A stretch of DNA of 64,000 nucleotides from Bathynomus jamesi (taxonomy: Eukaryota; Arthropoda; Malacostraca; Isopoda; Cirolanidae), in the NCBI GenBank assembly GCA_023014485.1, contig JAJOZX010005792.1:186001-250000 (forward strand), read 5' to 3'. This document shows positions 56,378 through 64,000 of this stretch, piece after piece (position 1 is the stretch's first letter; the number at the start of each line of letters is the position of its first letter). A model generated the notes under the pieces. That model was not told the DNA's origin, did not search any database, and worked only from the letters and a program-made list of their open reading frames with translations. A program made the translations under genes and the position numbers.

Positions 56378-56733
56378 TGGCTGATTAGGAGCCTATAAAA
56401 CAACGCCTACTCGGCTGAAGTCTTAATATGCACTTGGCTCCTGCCAGGTGAACACCTCTCCTCCTTTCTCTCCTCCTTTCTCTCCTCCTTTCTCTCCTTT
56501 CTGGCCCTTTGGGGGGAATAGCTTGGGGGGAGAACTCCGCTTCCAAGTTGCATGCCCCTTGCAACCCCGGTTGGCAACAAAGGGCCCTTTGGGGGTATTT
56601 TTTTATTTATTTTTTTTAAATTTTTTTGTTAATTTTTTTGCAACACCCCCCTTTGCAACACCCACACCCCCTTTGCAACATTACGTAATCACTTGCAACA
56701 TTCCTGCACTCTAACCTTTTGAGGCTATCTACT
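56378..56733. repeat. Right terminal inverted repeat of P3
   Basis: Complement of 39358-39712 with differences in homopolymer runs; it additionally has CTCCTTTCT repeats at about 56460-56500. It ends GGCTATCTACT at 56733. Confidence 0.9.
56394..56449 (+). promoter_or_regulatory. Outward TATA-hairpin cassette in right TIR
   Basis: TATAAAA at 56394-56400; hairpin ACTTGGC/GCCAGGT with loop TCCT at 56432-56449, 38 nt from the TATA start. It would drive transcription out through the terminus into the flanking gene-family copy. Confidence 0.6.
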
Positions 56734-56739
56734 CATGCT
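56734..56739. repeat. Target-site duplication, right (CATGCT)
   Basis: Matches 39352-39357; follows the element end directly. Confidence 0.93.
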
Positions 56740-57004
56740 CACAAACTTTGAAAAGTTGGGTACTAATATGAGCATAAAGGTACACTTTCTCCATAGCCAC
56801 TTACACAGATTTCCGGATAATCTTGGTGATTTTAGCGAGGAACAAGGGGAGAGGTTTCATCAAGATATCAAGGTGATGGAGGAAAGGTAACAAGGCAGAT
56901 GGGACAGACACATGATGGCAGACTATTGCTGGAACCTCCAACGTGATTGTCCTGATAACCCACATAAAAGAGAATCGTACAAACAGAGATTTACTATATA
57001 TTAA

Positions 57005-57412
57005 TTGTAATTATGCGAATCAGCTTACTGTGTTTATCTGTTATTATATCGAATAAAATGTCATTATGTATTTCATGTTTTTACTTTTGTATGATTTGAG
57101 ACAATTTCAATGCGATTTGTAAGTAGGCTCCGCCTGAACATTAATTTTTTTGCATTTTTACGTGTTTCAATGGGGTACCAATTATCTCATAAATTAGAGC
57201 CAATCTAGCAAAACCGATGTCATATTCGGAATCAGCACCACAAAGTTATCCAAAATCACTCTAATATGATTGGCAATAAAATGAGTGTTGACCAGTGTAA
57301 TATACAAATAAGATCTCACAGTAGTTATTTACACATAGCGACCAAAACGTTTCGTTTGTCTCCGTTTTATCACATTTGTCTCATACAAAAACTTTAATTA
57401 ATACGACAATAA

Positions 57413-57454
<42 letters not shown>

Positions 57455-58389
57455 TAATATTAATAATAACTTCAGCTATATTCCTATTCTTGCCCACTGA
57501 GCTATGACCTGGGAGCCTGTCTAGGGGCCCCGTAGTAGCAGCGGGGCCCTAAGCGGCCGCTTAGTCTGCGTATGCCAGGAAACGGCCCTGATCCTGACCC
57601 ATTTACGATATAAATCTCAGCCTCCTCTGATTAATATTTGACTTATTATAAAAGTCACTGAAATTGTGATCGATTTGCTAGGGATTCGACGTCTCTTTAT
57701 ATTCATTTAAACCCGTGCTGCAGAAGTGAATTTAAGGAACAGTTAATCTATAATTTTCTTTAATTTTATAACTTCAATTTAAAGAATTTACTATTCTTAA
57801 CTTCTGTGATTTAGTTGATCAATTCAATCCTTTTTATTATTATCCACAGTCTTAAGGTTTTACTCTAAGTTTTAGCTTAAGAAATATTTACATTGCACTT
57901 CATTCAAATTCCAGAATTCCCAAATCAATCATTAACTAAAACTTAAACTGTAAATTCTTATAAATTTCTTCATTATCTTTTATGAAATGTGACTGCAATA
58001 ATAAATCAAAGCGAATTTCCGTGTTTCCATTCACCGTAAATACTTTAATATTTCTGTATAAATTATATGCATCACCTCGCGAACGAGTCACACATTTTAT
58101 TCGAGAGTAACATTTCGAGATGACGTAATTATTCGAGGAAAGATTAGTAAAACAAAAACTTTATTTAAAAAGCTGATAGTGTCAACGAAGGTGAATTATA
58201 AGAAGTGTAGAGTGTACGGTCTTTGTATCGCCATATGGTTCTTCTTGAGTTTCTTAACATCAAGAGTGACACTCGACGAGACTTCTCACGGATACAATTC
58301 CGTTTACCGTCACCGTCAAATTCCTAAGTTCATGGGGCGGTCAAAACGACGCGATATATATATATATATATATATATGGGGACATTCTA
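57005..58389. other. Intergenic AT-rich spacer
   Basis: No gene seen. It contains a TAA microsatellite (about 57411-57452), a GC-rich patch at 57515-57570 with the palindromes GGGGCCCC and AAGCGGCCGCTT (possibly an old short interspersed repeat), and a TA run at 58353-58376. Confidence 0.6.
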
Positions 58390-59844
58390 TCCAGTGATAA
58401 CTACAGGCCTCTTGCTATTGTGCCTTTGGCACTTTGGCGCTGCTGATTGGGAGGCCCTTAGGCAGTACTTCTCTGATTTCGCATGGAATGATTAATGCTT
58501 CTGTGGTCGGGGCCCCTCTGAGCGCGCTGAGCGCACACAGAGGTGATTCTCTCGGGCATGGAGGCCTACATTCCATAGCCTGTTCATACTACTCCTACAA
58601 AAAATCCTTGGTTTAACTTTACTTGTTCTAATGCTATCCGTAACAGAGAGGAGAGTTTCAGAAGGTATCGTCGCCATCCAACTCCTGATTCTCACTCAGC
58701 TTATATTTCTGCCACGAATCGTGCAAAATCTGTTCTTCGACTCGCCAAAAATTACTTCATCCGACAAAAAATGTGAAAACCTATCTAATTCTATGTCTTT
58801 TCGCTCTTTCTGCCACCTAACCAAGAACCTCTCCAACAACTTTATTTCTTCTTCTTTTCCTCCTATTTTCCATTCCGATGGCTCAGTTGCTGCTCTTCTT
58901 CTGATTAAACTGAACTGCTTTCGCTCATACTTTCGCCTTTAACTCAACCCTGGACGATTTCGGTGTTGTTTCTCCATCTCCTCCTCTCTCTGACTTAATT
59001 ATGTCTGAAATCAGAATCTTCTCCTAAGATGTTTTTCTGTTCTATCTGATGGTGTCCCTCCTGTTATTCTCAAGAACTGTTCTTCTGTCCTGACACCCTA
59101 CCGAGCAAACTCTTTCGTCGTTGTCGTTCATCGGGTGCTTTTCCTTTCTGCTGGAAGTTCGCTTTCATTCAGCCTGATCTATCACAATCTATCCTTAATA
59201 GGAAGATTCTTAAACACCTCTCTTCTCACATTTTTCTTTCAGATCATCATTCTGGGTTCCGCAAGGGACCCATAACGACGATCAAAAGCTTTATCAAAAG
59301 CTTTGATAAAGTCTGGCACAAATCCTTAATTTCTAAACTGCTCTCATTCGGTTTCTATCTTTCTATGTGTGCTTTCATCTCTGATTTCCTTTCTGACCGA
59401 GTTATAGCTGCGGTTGTAGATGACCACCGTTCCTCTCTTACATAGTGCTGTTTCTCAGGTCTCTGTCCTGTCACCCACTCTTTTCCCTCTATTTATCAGT
59501 AATCTATTAAATTGTACTTCCTGCCCTGTCCACTCCTATGCCGATGATTCCACTCTTCACTTCTCCAACCGTTTCACAAAGCGTCCCTCTCAAAAGGCAG
59601 TCAATGTTTTGCGTGGGGCTGCTATGGTACACCCGACGTCTGATCTTTCAACTATTTCTGACTGGGACAGAGAAAACCTTGTGGCTTTTAATGCCTCAAA
59701 AACTCAGTACCTTCATCTCTCTACTCGTCACAATTTCCCACACGACTGTCCCTTCAACAATACACAACGCACTCCTTCCTCTTTTAACATTCTAAGTGTT
59801 TCCTTTTCGCATAATCTTTTTTTGGAAAGATCACATATACTCTC
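58390..59844 (+). mobile_element. Jockey-like LINE, decayed 3' part
   Basis: Scattered frames match a non-LTR retrotransposon: LSNNFISSSFPPIFHSDGSV (linker), IKSFDKVWHKSLISKLLSFG (reverse transcriptase), VSVLSPTLFPLFISNLLN and the catalytic HSYADDSTLHFSNRF near 59550, then NLVAFNASKTQYLHLSTRHN. Multiple frameshifts and an internal deletion near 59270 make it inactive. It is interrupted at 59845 by the Ty3/gypsy element. Confidence 0.82.
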
Positions 59845-59877
59845 TGTAATAATTTTTGGTCTTCGTCTGTTGTTGCG

Positions 59878-60665
59878 ATGGAACGTGGACTACGGCCTGA
59901 AAGACTTGAGGTACTACCGACTGCGCCTGAAACGGCACGTACTTTCAAACATTGCTTTTCGACTTCTCGCGATATAAGGATGCACTTGAAGGAAGTAGTA
60001 ACACTTATCTCGGACTCTTGGCTAACTCTGTTTCTTCCGAAAACTTTGAGATTATATCTGAGTGTACTACTTACGACGGGGCCTTAACTGCCTTGAAGAA
60101 TGCATTCATTCAGCCCACCAATGAAGTAGTGGCTCGTCACAAGCTCGCTACTCGCAAACAACAAGGCACGGAGTCCATAGACGAATATGTACGGTCTTTA
60201 CAGAAACTTAGCATAGATTGCAACTTCAAAAATGTAACAGCTGACACTTATCGAGCTGAGTATATTCGCGACTCATTCATCACTGGCATTTCTTCGCCTC
60301 GTATCCGAACTAGATTGCTAGAAAACAAAACCTTGACTCTTTCCTCAGCAGTGGATCAAGCTCGGGCCTTAGAGATTGCAATGAAAGATTCTCAAGCTTA
60401 TGATTCTGCTACCCCTGAAAGTCGCCTTATAGCTACGGTAGAAGCCGTTAGTGAGAATTGCCCTGTTGACCCCCGGCAGACATCGAGAGAATCTGTTCAG
60501 GAAACCGAACATGTGCTTCCGCTCCTCGCCGTAACCAGAAATGTTTCTTCTGTGGTAACTCTTCACGACACGATCGCTCGCAATGTCCCGCTCGTGACGC
60601 AATTGCTACAAATGTAGAAACGAGGTCATTTTTCAAAGGTTTGCAAGTCCACAAAGGAGCCAGTC
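59878..60665 (+). pseudogene. gag: Ty3/gypsy gag
   Basis: Starts MERGLRPERLEVLPTAPETA. Capsid-type blocks are EYVRSLQKLSIDCNFKNVTA and IRTRLLENKTLTLSSAVDQA. A zinc knuckle CFFCGNSSRHDRSQC lies at about 60541-60588, and a second (CYKC...GHF...C pattern) is split by indels up to about 60660. Frameshifts near 59970, 60440 and 60500 break it. Confidence 0.85.
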
Positions 60666-60699
60666 AGTGCGTCTGTTCACTCAGCAACCCTCGCTTGTG

Positions 60700-61010
60700 T
60701 GCCGTCTACTCTGAAGAATTCAATTGTTAACTTACATGTTAACAATTACCTCTTGAAGGGTCTCCTGGATACTGGGAGTTCCGAAACTTCATATCTGAAT
60801 ACATCGCGCAAAACTGAAATTGACAATGCAGGACTATCAAGGAACCATATCTATGGCCTCGGTTAATCTCACAACTCCGATAAACAAATTCTGTGAAGTG
60901 GAATTAAAAATAAGGAACGTTCCTATGGCAATGTTCGACTTCTCGTACTTCCCGGATGCTGTACTGATGTTATCCTTGGCTTACCTTTCCTGGGTAAACA
61001 CTCCTTTGTT
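60700..61010 (+). pseudogene. Ty3/gypsy aspartic protease
   Basis: Catalytic motif LLDTGSSETS at about 60762-60791, with the frame breaking near 60860 and again before the C-terminal VILGLPFL-like segment around 60970. Confidence 0.75.
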
Positions 61011-62340
61011 AAAATGAATTTCGGGAGCTCTGAGCCCGACTTGGAAATTTGCTCTCTAGCGACCTTAAAAATTGATCCACCCCGCGTATTCTCCAACCTT
61101 TCCCCCGATTGTAAACCTATAATAACGAAGTCACGCAAGTTCAAAACGTCGGATACTGAATTTATATGCTCAGAAATTGACCGAATGCTCCAGGAAGATA
61201 TCATAGAACCTAGCGACTCTCCTTGGCGTGCACAGGTCCACGTTGTTAACAACAGTAACAGCAAGAAAAGGTTAGTAGTCGACTACTCTGTAACCATAAA
61301 TAAATTTACGCACCTAGACGCCTACCCGCTTCCAATATAGAGGATTTAGTCAACAAAATTTCTTCGTATAAAGTATTTAGCACTATAGACTTACGAAGTG
61401 CTTATCACTCTGTGCCACTGCATGCTGATGATAAAGCTTACACGGCATTCGAAGCAGATGGCCGTCTGTTTCAATTAAACGTCTTAGTTTCGGGCTCACG
61501 AACGGAGTTGCGTGCTTCCAACGTATAATAGATAGTCTGATAAGAAAAAATACATAATAGATACGTACTCGTACCTTGACGACGTGACGATATGCGGTCG
61601 TACCCAAGAGGATCACGACAAAAATCTATCAACATTTTTGGAAGTTGCCCAAAAATTTAAAATGACGTTGAACAACGACAAAAGTCACTTTTCTAAAGAT
61701 ACTATTTGCATTTTAGGTTATCAAATCGGCCACAATGAACTCCGTCCAGATCCGTCTCGTCTCGCCCCCTTGAAAGAAATGCCGATACCTACATGCAAAC
61801 GGTCGCTTTCTCGCTTAACTGGTCTCTTCGCCTACTATTCCAAGTGGGTTCCTCAGTTTTCCCAGAAAATACGCCCCTTGATAGATGCCAAGTTTCCTCT
61901 CTCCAAGGAAGCTGTCGCCGCTATTGAAAAATTAAAATCTGCCATAATTGATCAGTTAAAGCCAATATATCGATGAAAATATGCCGTACACCGTGGAAAT
62001 GAGACGCTTCCGATGCAGCAAATCGGTGCCACCCTCACCAAAATGGCCGGCCTGTAGCCTTCTTTTTTCGTTCGCTAAATCTGCGAGAAAAATCACTGCG
62101 CAGTAGAGAAGGAAGCGTACGCTATCGTAGAAGCTGTCAGGAAGTGGAGACATTTCTCTAGGTAAACAATTCACACTCATAACAGATCAAAAATCTGTCT
62201 CATATATGTTTTGATATTAAACACAAAGGCACAAATAAAGAACGAAAATAAACTCGTTGGCGATTAGAACTCATGCCTTATAGTTATGAAGTTGTGCACC
62301 GCGACCGGGCTCTCTCCCAACACCGCAGCTGACGCTTTAT
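61011..62340 (+). pseudogene. Ty3/gypsy reverse transcriptase and RNase H
   Basis: RT blocks: DRMLQEDIIEPSDSPWRAQV, VVDYSVTINKFTHLDAYPLP, FSTIDLRSAYHSVPL and the catalytic YSYLDDVTICG near 61570. The connection domain (LTGLFAYYSKWVPQF) is open to 61976. The RNase H region that follows (to YSYEVVHRDR near 62290) is heavily frameshifted. Confidence 0.85.
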
Positions 62341-62352
62341 CACGAGAGATTT

Positions 62353-63464
62353 GTGCTTCCCATCTCAAGTGATCTATACGAACTTCACAAATCACTCTGC
62401 CATCCTGGGGTAACCAGGCTTGCACATTTTGTTCGAGTACGCAATCTTCCTTATTCTGTTGACGATATCAAACGTGTAATTTCTAGCTGCCACACTTGCC
62501 AAAGGTTGAAACCGAAATTTTATCGACCCCAAGAACACGAGTTGATTAGATCTATGCGACCTTTTGACCGTTTAAGCATCGACTTTAAAGGTCCGCTGCC
62601 TTCTTCGTCTAGTAATAAATATCTGCTCATTGTAGTCGATGAATTTTCTCGTTTCCCCTTTGCCTTTCCTTGTCGCGACATTCTTCCCCTACAGTGATAT
62701 CCTGCCTAACTACTTTATTTTCGATTTTTGGGTTGCCAGGGTATGTACATTCGGACAGGGGAGCCTCATTTATGTCCGCAGACCTCAAATCCTTTTTACA
62801 TCAACGAGGTGTCCCGACAAGTCGTTCGACTCCCTATCACCCTACTGGTAACGGCCAGTGCGAGCGCTACGTCGGCCTTGTATGGAAGACAGTCACCTTG
62901 GCTTTAGAATCCAAAGGTCTGCCCATCCGCGCCTGGGAGTCCGTGCTGCCGGACGCTCTGCACTCTCTACGTTCGTTATTATGCACCTCAATCAATTGTA
63001 CTCCTCACGAGCGTCTCTTTGCCTTTCCTCGAAAATCTACGTCTGGGATGAGTATGCCGACATGGCTTTCGTCTCCTGGGAAGGTATTGCTACGAAAATA
63101 CGTCAGAAACAAAGACGATCCATTAGTTCAAGAAGTAGAGTTGTTAGAATCTAATCCCCAATATGCTCATATCCGTTTTCCCAGCGGTCGGGAAGATACG
63201 GTCGCTATTAAAGACCTTGCTCCTGCTGGCGATTCCCCTATCCGGACCGAGACGAGACCTGAAGTTCCGATTGAAAACGTTGACGTTCCACAAAACTTAG
63301 ATGTTGAGACTCAAGATCAAATTCTAGATGCACAGACGCCAGTAATAGACCAAGCTCCCATTCCCCAAAATCAAGATTCACCTACCAATCCTCCTCTGCG
63401 TCGCTCCTCCGTATCAGACGACCAGTTGATCGATATGGTTACTCTTAGATTTAAGTTTAATTAG
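62353..63464 (+). pseudogene. Ty3/gypsy integrase
   Basis: Zinc-binding domain H-H-C-C (HPGVTRLAHF...SSCHTC), catalytic D in DRLSIDFKGPL, D in YVHSDRGASF and E in GNGQCERYVG. One frame break near 62690 divides two open parts (62353-62697 and 62670-63464). The C-terminal tail is acidic/proline-rich with no chromodomain visible. Confidence 0.88.
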
Positions 63465-64000
63465 TTTAAGCTAGTATGTACATTTAGGTTAGAAAACCTG
63501 CGCCTTACATGTGATCGTTTCAGAATTTGAGGGGGGAAGAATGTAATAATTTTTGGTCTTCCTTAAATTCTGAACCGTGTTTTATTTGTGAAGTATAATC
63601 CAATACAGTTATACATGTATTTAATACTATAGAGAATGTGTAATTTATCAAAATTAACGTATTCTATATCCTCTATGTTTTGCAGGTTTAAGTAATTTTC
63701 AGGTGAAAATTAATAAAATGATAAATATAAAAACATAATAAAAGTTTGATAAATAATAATGAATAAAAGAGCATCTTGATAAAATCATTGATAATAGTTC
63801 TTTGGTACGTATAAGTATTATTCTTTGGTATAGCGCTCTAACTTAATGATACTGATTGATTTACTAAAGTATTTCTTGGATGTACCTTTAATGCTAAGAT
63901 AACTCAATTCTTTGTATTTGTACTATTATTTATTTAATTAACGTAGTTCTTATGTTTTCTTTTGCAGTTGTGTCAAAGATGTTAGCGGTATTTTTAGTTG

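Larger units (their letters stand above)
39358..56733. mobile_element. Polinton P3, complete from TIR to TIR (17376 bp)
   Basis: Both ends are readable: it starts AGTAGTATAGCCGCAAAAGG and ends with the near-complement CCTTTTGAGGCTATCTACT, flanked by CATGCT duplications. The AG...CT termini, 6-bp duplication, ~355-bp TIRs, and PolB, integrase, ATPase, protease and capsid genes together define a Polinton. Gene order on the minus strand is protease, capsid, core-like, penton, integrase, IQW gene, small basic gene, ATPase (read right to left). On the plus strand it is PolB, X, Y, Z, W. It is inverted relative to P1/P2 and clearly diverged from them. Most genes carry at least one break. Confidence 0.95.
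39055..57004 (+). pseudogene. Arthropod gene-family copy split by Polinton P3
   Basis: Two halves of one gene lie at 39055-39357 and 56740-57004. The left half reads ILPPLHIKLGLMKQFVKAL, then KAGIFDGPQIRTLIKD, to EELVQNML; the right half resumes with the NMSIKVHFLHSHLHRFPDNL-like block and SEEQGERFHQDIKVMEER. Removing P3 plus one CATGCT copy rejoins the frame. The copy was already defective or decayed later: the N-terminal half is absent, frames shift near 39110 and 39285, and an in-frame TAA lies at 56888. Same family as 3858-5483. Confidence 0.8.
59845..64000 (+). mobile_element. Ty3/gypsy LTR retrotransposon inserted in the LINE
   Basis: The 20-base sequence TGTAATAATTTTTGGTCTTC occurs at 59845-59864 and 63542-63561. 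The second follows a polypurine tract (GAGGGGGGAAGAA, 63529-63541) and begins the 3' LTR, which runs to or past the window end. At the 5' side only these 20 bases of LTR precede the gag start, so the 5' LTR is almost wholly deleted. Order gag-protease-RT-integrase is the Ty3/gypsy order. Confidence 0.82.

Noticed and set aside
57515..57570. GC-rich palindromic patch as a tRNA-like or SINE head
   Set aside because: No A/B box pair or cloverleaf could be drawn; kept only as a note in the spacer entry.
1..64000. CRISPR arrays, bacterial operons, rRNA or tRNA genes
   Set aside because: None seen; tandem repeats have no regular unique spacers, and the sequence is eukaryotic in character.

Overview
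The window is eukaryotic, repeat-rich DNA, most likely from an arthropod (a crustacean is my guess from remembered family resemblance; the sequence alone does not prove it). The support is GT-AG introns, TATA/initiator promoters, TAA and TA microsatellites, Jockey-like and Ty3/gypsy retroelements, a ZMYM1-type hAT gene, and a high-copy gene family I associate with arthropods. Nearly all recognisable genes belong to Polinton/Maverick (adintovirus-like) elements, which are large virus-like DNA transposons.

Region 1 (1-37172) is a head-to-tail array of a unit of about 15.2 kb: a partial unit (1-6779), a full one (6780-21953) and a last one (21954-37172). Each full unit holds a left-truncated Polinton, here P1 (6780-18364) and P2 (21954-33577), with P0 (1-3186) being only the right end. 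Each is followed by about 3.6 kb of non-Polinton DNA carrying a broken copy of the arthropod gene family and a piece of a hAT gene. The repeat junction joins the inside of the hAT gene to the inside of a Polinton gene. In the last unit the hAT gene runs on to its own start at 38440, so 37172 is the array edge. P1 and P2 carry a protein-primed PolB (minus strand), then on the plus strand a conserved unknown gene, integrase with chromodomain, penton, basic core-like protein, major capsid and adenain-type protease, with a small spliced gene antisense at the right end. They lack the packaging ATPase and the PolB N-terminus.

Region 2 (37173-39351) is the rest of the hAT gene, then an AT-rich spacer with a heat-shock-like promoter in front of another fragment of the arthropod gene family. 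Region 3 (39358-56733) is a second, diverged Polinton (P3), inverted relative to the array, whose termini, inverted repeats and 6-bp target duplication (CATGCT) can all be read. It splits that gene-family copy, which resumes at 56740. P3 keeps remnants of all the core genes including ATPase, a small basic gene, full-length PolB and four unknown genes downstream, though most have stops or frameshifts. Region 4 (57005-64000) is a spacer, a decayed Jockey-like LINE, and a Ty3/gypsy element inserted into that LINE.

In an active element these genes would work as a viral module: PolB copies the genome, integrase inserts it, capsid, penton and core proteins form a particle, the protease matures it and the ATPase packages DNA. 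None of the three copies looks fully competent. The points that stand out beyond known Polinton biology are a small spliced gene with symmetric phase-2 exons whose Met codon is rebuilt at every splice junction; terminal cassettes in which a TATA box is followed at a fixed 37-38 nt by a hairpin with compensatory base changes between elements; and the array itself. Many differences between array copies are one-base homopolymer indels, so some frameshifts may be assembly errors.
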